Source: Paenibacillus polygoni (GTDB lineage: Bacteria > Bacillota > Bacilli > Paenibacillales > Paenibacillaceae). Taken from it: a stretch of DNA of 64,000 nt. Made by a program: the position numbers and the translations under genes. The first letter of the stretch is position 1, and each line of letters starts with the position of its first letter. Below the pieces are notes generated by a model. That model saw only the letters and a program-made list of their open reading frames with translations. It had not been told where the DNA came from and did not search any database. Shown in pieces: positions 41,243 through 49,872 of the stretch. The stretch lies in assembly GCF_030263935.1 (NCBI RefSeq), contig NZ_CP127162.1:324001-388000 (forward strand), written 5' to 3'.

Positions 41243-42133
41243 CTACGATATGTAAGTAAGCAAGTGCTGAATAAACATCCGATGAGCAAGCGTAGTCTCG
41301 ACACCTGAGGATTGAACCATGCTGAATTCTCTTTCCATCTGGTGCTCTTTTAAATGGATTTGAGCTACTTCTCTGTACTTGATTTCTTTTTGTACAATCC
41401 ATTCGGATAGCAAAGCAATTCCAAGACCGGAGACAACTGCTTCTTTCACACCTTGGCTGCTGTAAAAAGAATAGGTCTGTACAACTCGAAGCCTGTGTTC
41501 TGCAATGAACTGATCACTAAAGGCACGTGTACCTGAACCGGATTCCCTCAGCACCCAAATTTGGTCTTGAAGCTGCTTAGGTTCGATGACACGTTCCCTT
41601 GCCAGTGGATGATCAGAAGGGGCGATTAGAATCATTTGGTCTTTCATAAAAGGGGTAACAGCGTTCCATTCTGCCGCACTTACTTTTCCTTCTACTAGGC
41701 CAATATCCAACATTCCTTCGCGAATTCCTCGCATAATCTCTTCTGTATTTCGAATGGTTACTTCGATATTGACAAGGGGATATTGTTTCGCATAATCCGC
41801 AATCATGCCGGGAAGAATATACTCACCAATGGTAAAGCTGGCACCTAGTCGAATCTGACCAGTGACTTCATGCTGAAGAAGCCGGATGGACTGTTTTGCT
41901 TCATCATACAGGTGCATCATTTGCTTAGCATGCTTATACAGAATTTCGCCTGCTTCTGTTAAGCGGACCTGTTTTGAAGAACGATGAAGCAGCTTAGCTC
42001 CCATCTCATTCTCCAAATTACGGATGTGAAGACTGACTCCAGGCTGAGATAGGTTAAGCGATTCAGCTGCTTTAGAGAAATGACGCAGCTCTGCAACAGT
42101 AACGAATACCCGTAAAGTATCTGTAATCATCAT
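41243..42133 (-). CDS. LysR-family regulator (CysL/YeiE-like)
   Basis: The 296-residue protein has an N-terminal LysR HTH (LRVFVTVAELRHFSKAAESLNLSQPGVSLHIRNLE) and a type 2 periplasmic-binding effector domain with LRESGSGTRAF. It is divergent from a YeiH-type exporter gene, with a 178-base gap. Family knowledge: YeiE-like regulators of this group control yeiH and respond to sulphur compounds. Two starts (ATG 42133 and 42130) are equivalent. Confidence 0.87.
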   Translation of the reverse strand: MMITDTLRVFVTVAELRHFSKAAESLNLSQPGVSLHIRNLENEMGAKLLHRSSKQVRLTEAGEILYKHAKQMMHLYDEAKQSIRLLQHEVTGQIRLGASFTIGEYILPGMIADYAKQYPLVNIEVTIRNTEEIMRGIREGMLDIGLVEGKVSAAEWNAVTPFMKDQMILIAPSDHPLARERVIEPKQLQDQIWVLRESGSGTRAFSDQFIAEHRLRVVQTYSFYSSQGVKEAVVSGLGIALLSEWIVQKEIKYREVAQIHLKEHQMEREFSMVQSSGVETTLAHRMFIQHLLTYIS

Positions 42134-42311
42134 TTTTCTCCTTTGATTTTTGTTTTGCTTTGAGATGAGAGAAGTCCATTGTTATTTCAATCATAAGTAT
42201 TTGTAATGATTGGCATAGCATATCGGTATTTCACTAGGGAAACACGATCCACTATAGTAAAGAAATGAGAACACACAGAAGTCATCTAGGTTAAACAAGG
42301 AGTGTTTGAAA

Positions 42312-43352
42312 ATGAGCAAATCTATGGCTGCACCCCAAAGAGGGCCGAATAAACAAGGCTTCTTCCTAGGGATTGGTATTACACTTGCTATCGCGCTTGT
42401 CGCAAGATTTTTAGCAATGCTTCCTTTTTTAAGTATTATGGGCCAGCTTGTACTTGCGATCTTGCTGGGGATGCTTTACAGGGCATTCTTCCCTATTCCT
42501 GAGAACGCCTCAGGCGGCATATCATTCTCCAGTAAAAAGCTGCTCAGGTACGGGATTATTCTGCTGGGAGTAAGACTTAACCTCGCAGACGTAATTGAAG
42601 CGGGACCGAAAGTACTGGCTATCGCCATAATCAATATTATTTTTGCTATCGTGGTGGTCTATGTACTGACGAGAGTCTTCAAAGTGGATCAAAAGCTGGG
42701 TATACTAACGGCTTGCGGAACGGCCATCTGCGGAGCAGCTGCCGTGGTTGCGATCTCTCCTCAGTTAAAGGCAAGTGATGAAGATACAGCGATAAGTGCA
42801 GCAACGGTCGCTATTCTTGGCACCATTTTCACTTTACTCTATACGCTATTGTACCCTGTACTTGGACTCACTGCATCTGGATACGGCATCTTCTCTGGTG
42901 CAACACTTCACGAAATCGCCCATGTCATTGCAGCAGCAGATCCGGGCGGACAAAGTGCAGTCGATCTGGCGGTTATCGTTAAATTGTCCCGCGTTGCTAT
43001 GCTTGTTCCGATTGCGATCGTGATTGGGATGTGGAGTGCTCGTAAGGAGCGCATTGAGCACGGCGAGAGCGCAAAAATGAGTGTTCGTGATATCCCTATT
43101 CCTTGGTTCATTGTTGGTTTCTTGGTGATGAGCGGTATAAATACACTGGGTATTATCCCACCTGCCATGGTTTCTGGTATCATTACGATTTCTTATCTTT
43201 TAATCGGTATGGCGATGGCCGGTCTTGGACTCGGTGTTCAGTTTTCTACCTTTAGAAAAAAAGGACTGCCTTCGTTTATTGCAGGCGGGATCGGTTCGAT
43301 TCTGTTATCACTTCTTGGTTTTGCACTCGTACATTTATTCGGACTTGCATAA
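42312..43352 (+). CDS. yeiH: YeiH-family putative sulfate or sulfonate exporter
   Basis: The 346-residue protein has about ten membrane spans. Family signatures LLRYGIILLGVRLNLADV near residue 75, CGTAICGAAAVVAISP near residue 135 and FSGATLHEIAHVIAAA near residue 195 are present. AAGGAG nine bases before ATG 42312 fits better than the TTG at 42306. Proteins of this family move sulfate-like anions, but biochemical proof is limited. It is paired with a LysR regulator and closed by the terminator at 43364-43400. Confidence 0.88.
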   Translation: MSKSMAAPQRGPNKQGFFLGIGITLAIALVARFLAMLPFLSIMGQLVLAILLGMLYRAFFPIPENASGGISFSSKKLLRYGIILLGVRLNLADVIEAGPKVLAIAIINIIFAIVVVYVLTRVFKVDQKLGILTACGTAICGAAAVVAISPQLKASDEDTAISAATVAILGTIFTLLYTLLYPVLGLTASGYGIFSGATLHEIAHVIAAADPGGQSAVDLAVIVKLSRVAMLVPIAIVIGMWSARKERIEHGESAKMSVRDIPIPWFIVGFLVMSGINTLGIIPPAMVSGIITISYLLIGMAMAGLGLGVQFSTFRKKGLPSFIAGGIGSILLSLLGFALVHLFGLA

Positions 43353-43363
43353 TTTAAAAGACC

Positions 43364-43400
43364 AAAAGCCCTTAGGATCATTGATCCTCAAGGGCTTTTA
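43364..43400. terminator. Bidirectional terminator of yeiH and the anti-sigma gene
   Basis: AAAAGCCCTTAGGATCA and TGATCCTCAAGGGCTTTT pair, with T-rich ends on both strands. The stop codon of the minus-strand gene lies inside the hairpin. Confidence 0.88.
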
Positions 43401-44187
43401 TATTCTCTATAAATTCATCATAAGGGATTTCTTCCATAGCTAAAGAATTCGGTGTAGATCCGATGGAAGACACCAGGTTATCTGCTGAAACCACGTATAT
43501 ACTCTGGGCTTCTCCTGCTAGATGATACGTATCTAATTTTTCTGTTTTCTTCAGAAAAAGCAAGACTCGATCTTCTGTCTCAAGGGGAATAGTAGTCAGA
43601 TTTACTGTCTCACTTAGGTTGATTTTTAGTGCGCTCGGCACCTCATTTACGTGTGAGATCAAGATTTTCTCAACATCTGCTTGCAGACCAAGTTCATCCT
43701 GATTTAAATTTGTTATTTTTAGCTCCGCAATCAGATCCGCTTCATTAACCCGATCCTGTAACCAAAGTTCTTGATCCGAGAATCTTAATTTGGACTGCTC
43801 CTCTTTAAGTAACGAGTCTGCCCTCTCCTCAGGTGGTGTAGCGTTTCTATTCGTTTCCTTCTGAGTCATGGCGTAAGGCTCGCTATCTGTTGATTCCGCT
43901 GTGGACTCGGTAGATGGGCCAGCTTCGCTCATACTGATCATTTCTGGCTGGCTGGGTGTAAGTTCCGTACCGGGCAGAAACCACCATACTGCGGCTATAA
44001 GAGTGCTGCATACAGCGACACTCGGCAGGATGCGTCTTAGCCAAACGTTTTTTTTCTTGGGAGCCGGTGTTTGAGAAATGCGCTGCACCGCCTGAATGAC
44101 TTGCCGCTTATGCTCTTCAGTGAAAGGTTCATCTGCAAAAGGATCCTCTTTAACCCGTTTTTCCCACTCTTCATGATGTTTTGTCAT
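43378..44187 (-). CDS. Membrane-bound anti-sigma factor candidate
   Basis: This 269-residue protein overlaps the ECF sigma gene by four bases, the usual place of an anti-sigma factor. The first 45 residues are charged and cytoplasmic. One membrane span (LRRILPSVAVCSTLIAAVWWFLPG) follows, then a Ser/Glu-rich linker and an outer domain of about 150 residues of unknown kind. There is no zinc-binding HxxxCxxC motif, so it is not a ZAS-type anti-sigma. The outer domain would sense an envelope signal and release the sigma factor. Confidence 0.7.
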   Translation of the reverse strand: MTKHHEEWEKRVKEDPFADEPFTEEHKRQVIQAVQRISQTPAPKKKNVWLRRILPSVAVCSTLIAAVWWFLPGTELTPSQPEMISMSEAGPSTESTAESTDSEPYAMTQKETNRNATPPEERADSLLKEEQSKLRFSDQELWLQDRVNEADLIAELKITNLNQDELGLQADVEKILISHVNEVPSALKINLSETVNLTTIPLETEDRVLLFLKKTEKLDTYHLAGEAQSIYVVSADNLVSSIGSTPNSLAMEEIPYDEFIENIKALEDQ

Positions 44188-44759
44188 TCTGCCCGCCTCC
44201 CTAGTTCTTTTTGTACTTTTTCCTTTGCTCTGGAAAGACGTGATTTCACTGTACCTTCTGATATGTGGAGGATCTTAGCGATCTCATGAATTTTCATTTC
44301 ATATTTTAAAGCAAGAATGAGTACTTCCCGCGATTTGACAGACAAGCTCATAATAATCTCCCATATCGAATCCTCATAGTGCTGTTCCATGACGATCGAT
44401 TCGGCAGAAGGGGCTATTCGGCTATGTGACGATAAAGCACTGCTTTCCGCTGTTTTTTCATCATCTATCGAGAAAAGTTTACTGCCGAGGCTCTGACGAA
44501 AGAAACGTGATCTTCGGTAGGAATGAACTGTATTTCGTGTGATGGTGATCAGCCATGTTTTGAGTGAAGCTTCACCCCGGTAGGTGTGAATTCCTTGATA
44601 GGCCTTAATAAAAACCTCTTGCGAAATATCATCGGCATGGTCCCGGCTTCCGGTCAGAAAAAAAGCATAATTCCATACGTCATTACCAAAGTCGTCCATG
44701 ATTTGATATAAAGTATCGTTATCCAGCGTAACTGCATGTTTAAGATCGCTGTAATCCAA
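44184..44759 (-). CDS. ECF-type RNA polymerase sigma factor
   Basis: This 191-residue sigma factor has region 2 (YAFFLTGSRDHADDISQEVFIKAYQGIHTYRGEASLKTWL, residues about 34-73) and region 4 (SVKSREVLILALKYEMKIHEIAKILHISEGTVKSRLSRAKEKVQ in the C-terminal third). It starts at TTG 44759 with AGGTGA six bases upstream. A GGAACTT-N16-GTCTAT pair upstream is a likely self-controlled promoter. The anti-sigma candidate overlaps downstream. Confidence 0.9.
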   Translation of the reverse strand: MDYSDLKHAVTLDNDTLYQIMDDFGNDVWNYAFFLTGSRDHADDISQEVFIKAYQGIHTYRGEASLKTWLITITRNTVHSYRRSRFFRQSLGSKLFSIDDEKTAESSALSSHSRIAPSAESIVMEQHYEDSIWEIIMSLSVKSREVLILALKYEMKIHEIAKILHISEGTVKSRLSRAKEKVQKELGRRAE

Positions 44760-44780
44760 GCTTGCTCACCTCACTACTCT

Positions 44781-44809
44781 ATAGACTACATAATGTCGAA
44801 ATAAGTTCC
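44781..44809 (-). promoter_or_regulatory. Putative ECF-type autoregulated promoter
   Basis: On the minus strand GGAACTT (44809-44803) and GTCTAT (44786-44781) are 16 bases apart. AAC in the -35 and CGT/GTC in the -10 are marks of ECF promoters. It lies 22 bases before the sigma start. Confidence 0.45.
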
Positions 44810-45012
44810 TAGATGCGGAGATGTTCCTCATCACAACACTTATATCATTTCGTGCTAAAATAAAAGAATGGAGCAGAAATGATTTTATAAATAATGTCTG
44901 TTGCCTGTAAAGAGAGGTTAGAAAATAGACCAGAGATAGAACAAGATCGGAAATGGGTAATGTACTTAGTACATCTCTATAATGATCACATCTAGGAAGG
45001 AGAAAAGACATC

Positions 45013-45390
45013 ATGAAGAAATACGGTCTTATGTTAGGCGTGTTACTCATCCTGATTCTTTCTGCTTGTTCGCAGAAGGAAGAATTACCGCCCTATGCGG
45101 ATAGCTTGACAGGAAGTAGTGAAGTGCTGATTCGCCAGGAAGAAGCATCTAAGACCATCACGGATGAACAAGAATTATCGGCTATGATAGCTCTCTTAAA
45201 CCAGGGCAAGGCGATTGACCCGCCTAAGGAAACTCAGGGAATTGATCCGGAGAGTGCCAAAGAAGCCGTTCTTATGCATTTTCCAAACGTGGATCTTGTA
45301 TATATTGGGGATGGACATGTACTGAGCGGGCTTGATGGCACGTATTATGAAGTCCCGCAGGACATTGAAAATTATCTAAAGGTTAAATAG
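45013..45390 (+). CDS. Small lipoprotein, unknown
   Basis: The 125-residue protein has a lipobox LSACS (Cys19) and a soluble domain of about 100 residues with two to three helices and strands. Features such as TITDEQELSAMIALLNQGKAID suggest a small PepSY- or DUF-like fold, but I do not recognise it. AGGAGAAAAGACATC precedes the ATG. The nitroreductase gene starts 16 bases later, so the two are probably co-transcribed. Confidence 0.7.
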   Translation: MKKYGLMLGVLLILILSACSQKEELPPYADSLTGSSEVLIRQEEASKTITDEQELSAMIALLNQGKAIDPPKETQGIDPESAKEAVLMHFPNVDLVYIGDGHVLSGLDGTYYEVPQDIENYLKVK

Positions 45391-45406
45391 AAGGGGTGAA
45401 TGTAAA

Positions 45407-46150
45407 ATGAACGACACCATTAATCTACTAATGAATCACAAGTCTATTCGAAAATACAGAAATGAACCTGTGACAGAGGAACAGCTGGAAACGATCATAG
45501 CGGCAGGGCAGATGGCCTCCTCTTCGAGTAACGTACAAGCCTATAGTGTGATAGCAATTACGGATTCGGAGCTGAAATCCAAGCTGGCAGGTCTTGCGGG
45601 GAATCAAGCTTATATAAACGAGTGTCCTGTTTTCCTCGTGTGGTGTGCAGATATGTACAGACTTCGCGAAACCGCTGCAACACAGGCGGAAGGGGCAGAA
45701 ACCTACGAAGATACGATGGAGAACTTTACGGTGGCTACCATTGACGTAGCTCTCGCTGCACAGAATGCAGCTGTGGCAGCGGAATCGCTGGGACTCGGTG
45801 TTGTATACATTGGCGGAATCCGTAATAACATCGAAGAAGTTTCAAATGTGCTGGGTCTTCCTGAGCTCATGTATCCCGTATTTGGTATGTGTCTTGGTGT
45901 ACCCGATCAGGAACCTGTGCTGCGTCCGCGTCTTCCATTGAAAGCTGTTTTGCATAGAAATGGATATGACAAAGAGCAGTCTATGGCTGGGGTAAAAGAG
46001 TATGATGAGACCTTATCTGCTTATATGCGTGAACGTTCTAATGGGAAGCAGTCTGCTACCTGGTCTGAGATGATGACGAAACGACTGACGGAGCCTGCTC
46101 GTCTTCAGCTAAAATCTTTCCTTGAACGTAAGGGATTCATGAAACGATAA
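45407..46150 (+). CDS. Oxygen-insensitive NADPH flavin nitroreductase (NfrA-like)
   Basis: This 247-residue protein belongs to the NfsA/NfrA-type FMN nitroreductases. HKSIRKYRNEPVTEEQLETII at the start, QMASSSSNVQAYSVI for FMN binding and ESLGLGVVYIGGIRNN further on are typical, as is the C-terminal YMRERS region. It reduces nitro compounds, quinones or flavin with NADPH and may protect against electrophiles. AGGGG lies before the ATG. IS copy B begins soon after the stop, apparently between the arms of its terminator. Confidence 0.88.
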   Translation: MNDTINLLMNHKSIRKYRNEPVTEEQLETIIAAGQMASSSSNVQAYSVIAITDSELKSKLAGLAGNQAYINECPVFLVWCADMYRLRETAATQAEGAETYEDTMENFTVATIDVALAAQNAAVAAESLGLGVVYIGGIRNNIEEVSNVLGLPELMYPVFGMCLGVPDQEPVLRPRLPLKAVLHRNGYDKEQSMAGVKEYDETLSAYMRERSNGKQSATWSEMMTKRLTEPARLQLKSFLERKGFMKR

Positions 46151-46278
46151 ACGAAATGAGAAAGGGTTGTCTCCTTGACTAAAATGTACCCTATAAGATA
46201 GACACTTTGAAAAAAGTCATCTTATTAGGGTGCATTTTTGTTTATAATCAAGAAAAAACGAGCGGTGGGGTAACTGAA

Positions 46279-46698
46279 ATGACAAAGAAAATATTCACAA
46301 ACCAACAACAGGCACAATTAAAATTAAATCCGTATGTCAAAAACGTGAGTGCAAAAGCCATTACGTACACAGAAGAATTTAAAGGATTTTTCATTGATGA
46401 ATATGACAAAGGAAAAATCCCGAGTGAAATTTTTCTGGAGGCTGGTTTTGACATTGGAGCCCTTGGTCTTACACGGATTCATAAAGCTTCGAATCGTTGG
46501 CGTTCGGCTTATCAAGATCACGGGCTCATCGGATTAGAAGATGCCAGAAAACATGCGTCAGGTCGCCCTTTAGAGCGTGAATTAAGTCTAGAAGAAAAAT
46601 ATGCCCGCTTAGAAGCAAAGCTGAACTTGGTAGAAGCAGAAAACGAATTCTTAAAAAAGCTCGATCTACTCGAAAGGCAGATGAGAAAAAAGAAATAA
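46279..46698 (+). CDS. IS3-family transposase orfA, copy B
   Basis: The 139-residue protein has a helix-turn-helix (TEEFKGFFIDEYDKGKIPSEIFLEAGFDIGALG, residues about 31-63) and a C-terminal coiled coil (LEEKYARLEAKLNLVEAENEFLKKLD). ATG 46279 follows GGTGGGG at a normal distance; the frame extends further upstream without a ribosome site. AGAAAAAAGAAATAA at the 3' end contains the A6G heptamer, so ribosomes slipping by -1 make the OrfAB transposase. Confidence 0.85.
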   Translation: MTKKIFTNQQQAQLKLNPYVKNVSAKAITYTEEFKGFFIDEYDKGKIPSEIFLEAGFDIGALGLTRIHKASNRWRSAYQDHGLIGLEDARKHASGRPLERELSLEEKYARLEAKLNLVEAENEFLKKLDLLERQMRKKK

Positions 46699-46724
46699 AC
46701 ATAACGACTACACAAAAATTCGAG

Positions 46725-47609
46725 TTGATTCATCAAATCATCGATAAATATCAATTAAAACGTATCGTGCGGTATCTTTGCCAAATCGCCCATGTTTCAC
46801 GTTCAGGCTATTATCGCTATTTCAGTAAAGAAGCAATGCAGGCTCGTCAGAAACAGGATGAAGCAGATGAAGTAGTAAAAGAAATCATTTTGAAGGCATA
46901 CCATTTCCGGGGAAGAAAGAAGGGTGCACGGCAAATCAAAATGACGTTAAAAAATCAATACGGTATCACCTACAATCTTAAGCGGATCCGTCGTGTGATG
47001 AATAAATTTAATATCTACTGCCCTATTCGCAAAGCGAATCCTGCACGCCGTATGGCAAAAGCAACAAAAGAACATCGATCCTGTGAAAACAAGTTAAACC
47101 GAAAATTTAAGCAAGGTCTGGCTGGTAAAGTACTGTTAACAGATATTACGTATTTAACTTATGGGAAAGGAAATCGAGCCTATTTATCTACAATTAAAGA
47201 CGCTGAAACCAATGAAATTCTCGCCTATGAGGTCTCTTCTACGCTGAGTTTAAAGATTGCAATAAACACACTTCATCAACTAAAGAAACATCGTCATCTA
47301 ACCAACGATGCGTTTATTCATTCGGATCAAGGATTTCACTATACAAATCCGCAATTCCAAAAGCTTGTGAAGAATCTAGGCTTAGGTCAATCGATGTCTC
47401 GTAGAGGAAACTGTTGGGACAACGCGCCACAAGAATCATTCTTTGGGCATTTTAAAGATGAAACAAATATAAAAGCATGTGCAACGTTAGAAGAAGTAAA
47501 AAAAGAAATTAAGAGCTACATGATTTACTACAATCATTATCGAGGGCAATGGAATTTAAAGAAGCTGCCGCCTGCAAAATACAGACAGCAGCTTAAAGAA
47601 GTTGGCTAA
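46725..47609 (+). CDS. IS3-family transposase orfB, copy B
   Basis: This frame of 294 residues has an HTH_21 region (HVSRSGYYRYFSKEA; GARQIKMTLKNQYGITYNLKRIRRVM) and the rve integrase core. The DDE residues are in LLTDITYLTYGKG, AFIHSDQGFHYTN and PQESFFGHFKDE. No frame break is visible. The frame is open upstream as far as the slippery site, so the natural product is the fused OrfAB. Confidence 0.88.
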   Translation: MIHQIIDKYQLKRIVRYLCQIAHVSRSGYYRYFSKEAMQARQKQDEADEVVKEIILKAYHFRGRKKGARQIKMTLKNQYGITYNLKRIRRVMNKFNIYCPIRKANPARRMAKATKEHRSCENKLNRKFKQGLAGKVLLTDITYLTYGKGNRAYLSTIKDAETNEILAYEVSSTLSLKIAINTLHQLKKHRHLTNDAFIHSDQGFHYTNPQFQKLVKNLGLGQSMSRRGNCWDNAPQESFFGHFKDETNIKACATLEEVKKEIKSYMIYYNHYRGQWNLKKLPPAKYRQQLKEVG

Positions 47610-47666
47610 CCTTTTATTAAATGTCCTTTACAAGGGGTACATTTTAGACATGGAGACAGCCCTTTT

Positions 47667-47780
47667 TTATCTACTGTGGAATTTATGGCGAAATTCACTT
47701 GGAGACTCTCCGGTCCATCTCTTACACTGTCTGCTGAAGTGAGAGATATTCTTATACCCCATTTGGAGAGAGATATTTTG
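47667..47780 (-). pseudogene. Remnant of an AraC-family regulator (C-terminal part)
   Basis: The minus frame reads GYKNISHFSRQCKRWTGE followed by SPSEFRHKFHSR and a stop at 47667. This is the second helix-turn-helix of AraC/XylS proteins, where GYxxxSxFSRxFK and TGxSPSEFR are family marks. An in-frame TAA lies about nine bases before the visible part and no upstream portion exists. It is a leftover beside IS copy B, probably from an insertion and deletion event. Confidence 0.75.
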
Positions 47781-47847
47781 ATTATTTTATCTATAAAGCA
47801 GACGAGGAATAGGACATTTGATATACCTAATCTTATAAAAGCGCGCT

Positions 47848-47872
47848 AAAGGAGACCGAAAGGTCTCTTTTT
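47848..47872 (+). terminator. Small hairpin terminator
   Basis: GGAGACC and GGTCTC pair around GAAA, followed by TTTTT. It lies in the 47610-48002 gap, which otherwise contains only the AraC remnant and the next terminator. Confidence 0.75.
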
Positions 47873-47914
47873 CTGTTCAGTTGATCGAACTGTTAGAAAC
47901 GCTGCATAAATAAA

Positions 47915-47967
47915 CCCGCAGGGGTGAAAAAGACTTGAGTGTTTCAAATCTTTTTCACCCCTGCGGG
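47915..47967 (-). terminator. Terminator of the sugar ABC operon
   Basis: CCCGCAGGGGTGAAAAAGA and its complement form a perfect 19-bp stem around 15 bases. On the minus strand TTTATTT follows. It lies 36 bases after the permease gene at 48003. Confidence 0.88.
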
Positions 47968-48002
47968 AAGAGATTGCTTATATAAATGAATGAACGTGTC
48001 CC

Positions 48003-48887
48003 TTAGCCTTTCACCGAACCCGCTGCAATTCCTTCGACAATCCGGTCACTGAGGAACAGGTAAGCAATAAGAATAGGCAGGATACTGATCATCAGCGTAG
48101 CCCCGATCGCTCCCCAGTCTGTTGTGTATTGTCCAATAAAGTTCTGAACGCCCACCGTGAGGGTTTTATATTCATTAGAACTAATAAAGGTATTCACAAA
48201 AATAAATTCATTCCAGTTATAAATCATATTGATAATCGCCGTCGTCGCGATGACAGAGCTTGTCATCGGAAGCACAATCCGAAAGAACATGCGATTTACA
48301 TTACATCCATCGATGACGGATGCTTCTTCTACTTCTTTTGGGAGAGCATAATAAAAACCAAGCAGAATCATAATGGTAATCGGCATATTAAAGGCTGTAT
48401 AAGTAAGAACCAAAGACAATGGATGATCATTTAATCCGATTTTGTTAAAAATATTAAAGAGCGGTATGAGTGTAGAATGGACAGGTATCATCATGGCCAC
48501 CATAAAAAGCCCGAGCACGAAGGAACTTCCCTTCCACTTCATGCGGGTGATCGCAAAGGTAACCAGGCTGCCAAGTACCACCGTAAACACCGTCGCAGTT
48601 ATTGTAATCCATACACTGTTCAGAAAATAAATATCAATATTCCCAGCTCCCCATACCTTGGCATAGTTCTCCCAGTGCGGATTCATCGGCAGGGAAAGAG
48701 GGGGAAGGTTGAACACTTCCTGGTTGTTTTTTAATGAGAAAAAGAATAACCAGACAAGCGGAAACAATTGAAAGACGGCAACCATGATTAGGATAAGGTA
48801 AAGCAGGCTATATCCCATTTTCTTAGCTGCCCCAGAACCGGAATGATTTACTTTTCTGTTAAGCTGGCTTGGAGTGCTTGATATCAT
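48003..48887 (-). CDS. Carbohydrate ABC transporter permease (MalG/MsmG type)
   Basis: This is a 294-residue permease starting at ATG 48887 with AAGGAGG nine bases upstream; earlier in-frame starts lie inside the partner gene without a ribosome site. Six membrane spans are expected. The EAA loop that contacts the ATPase is ALPKEVEEASVIDGCNVNRMFFRIVLP near residue 195. Family: MalG-like permeases for oligosaccharides. The start lies 14 bases after the partner stop. No ATPase is in the operon, so a shared MsmX-type ATPase is probable. Confidence 0.9.
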   Translation of the reverse strand: MISSTPSQLNRKVNHSGSGAAKKMGYSLLYLILIMVAVFQLFPLVWLFFFSLKNNQEVFNLPPLSLPMNPHWENYAKVWGAGNIDIYFLNSVWITITATVFTVVLGSLVTFAITRMKWKGSSFVLGLFMVAMMIPVHSTLIPLFNIFNKIGLNDHPLSLVLTYTAFNMPITIMILLGFYYALPKEVEEASVIDGCNVNRMFFRIVLPMTSSVIATTAIINMIYNWNEFIFVNTFISSNEYKTLTVGVQNFIGQYTTDWGAIGATLMISILPILIAYLFLSDRIVEGIAAGSVKG

Positions 48888-48901
48888 GAAATATTCCCTC
48901 C

Positions 48902-49783
48902 TTATGAGTATTGGATCGTTTCTTTTGTAGCAGTCAATTTCCGAATGATCCAAGTGACCACAAGACAGATAATAAGCAGGAAGAAACCAATTGCACTGCC
49001 ATATCCAAAGTTATAGGATTTGAAAGCTTCGATGTACATATACGAGGCCATAACCTCACTTGCTCCATTCGGTCCGCCGCCTGTCATTACATAGATCAGA
49101 TCAAAATACTTGAGTGAACCAACCACGGATAGAACGATGGTTACTTTAATCACTTCCATAATGAGAGGAAGCTTAATTTTCCAAGCAATCTGCATGGCAT
49201 TCGCACCATCGATCTTGGCTGCTTCTTCAAGCGAAGTCGGAATATTTTTTAGTGCAGAGTAGTAAATAAGAATGTAGAATCCTGCATACTGCCAAATAAT
49301 TGGGATAAAGATCGCAAAGAGAACGAGTGACGGTTCTGCAAGCCATGCAGGGGGATCGCTTACGCCTAAAGAAACTAGAAAACTATTAATAATCCCATTC
49401 GTTGGGTTATACATTCGAAGCCAAAGCTGCGCAATCGCTACAGAAGAGAGCAGCATAGGAATTAAATAGATTTTACGAAACAAATTTGCCCCTTTAATGC
49501 GTGCGGAAACGACCATTGCAACAATTAAATAGAGTATGAGACTAAGACCGGAGAAGACGGCAAGAAGCAGAGAGTGCCAGGCACTGTTCCAGAACTTGCT
49601 GTCCTGTATCAAGGCTTGATAATTATCGAGACCGATGAATTTCATAGCTCCAATTCCATTCCATTCATTCAGTCCATAGTAACCTGTTAGTAGAATAGGA
49701 ATATAGACAATGCCTAGAATCAATAACAGGGATGGTAACACATAAAGCGCAATGACTTTCTTATTCGACATCACTTGATCCAT
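48902..49783 (-). CDS. Carbohydrate ABC transporter permease (MalF/MsmF type)
   Basis: The 293-residue permease starts at ATG 49783 with AAGGGG nine bases upstream. Six spans are expected. The EAA loop IPTSLEEAAKIDGANAMQIAWKIKLP lies near residue 185. It pairs with the MalG-type permease at 48003. A perfect hairpin at 49813-49848 separates it from the binding-protein gene. Confidence 0.9.
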   Translation of the reverse strand: MDQVMSNKKVIALYVLPSLLLILGIVYIPILLTGYYGLNEWNGIGAMKFIGLDNYQALIQDSKFWNSAWHSLLLAVFSGLSLILYLIVAMVVSARIKGANLFRKIYLIPMLLSSVAIAQLWLRMYNPTNGIINSFLVSLGVSDPPAWLAEPSLVLFAIFIPIIWQYAGFYILIYYSALKNIPTSLEEAAKIDGANAMQIAWKIKLPLIMEVIKVTIVLSVVGSLKYFDLIYVMTGGGPNGASEVMASYMYIEAFKSYNFGYGSAIGFFLLIICLVVTWIIRKLTATKETIQYS

Positions 49784-49812
49784 AGATGATGACCCCTTTC
49801 CGTAGTGTATAA

Positions 49813-49848
49813 ACACTTCACAGCCTCGTTACCGAGACTGTGAAGTGT
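49813..49848 (-). terminator. Intercistronic hairpin between binding protein and permease genes
   Basis: ACACTTCACAG and CTGTGAAGTGT pair around 14 bases. It lacks a long T run, so it may stabilise the binding-protein mRNA or only partly terminate. Confidence 0.65.
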
Positions 49849-49872
49849 TTTGTTTATGCGAAGTTCTTGGTG

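Larger units (their letters stand above)
46164..47662 (+). mobile_element. IS3-family insertion sequence, copy B (apparently intact)
   Basis: Ends TGTCTCCTTGACTAAAATG at 46168 and the complement TGTCTCCATGTCTAAAATG at 47658 match at 22 of 24 bases when read through ACCC. GGG/CCC flanks extend them to 46164-47662. orfA (46279-46698) and orfB (46725-47609) are intact, and A AAA AAG lies at 46686-46692 in the right frame for -1 fusion. No clear direct repeat is seen. It is not the same subgroup as copy A. Confidence 0.85.
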
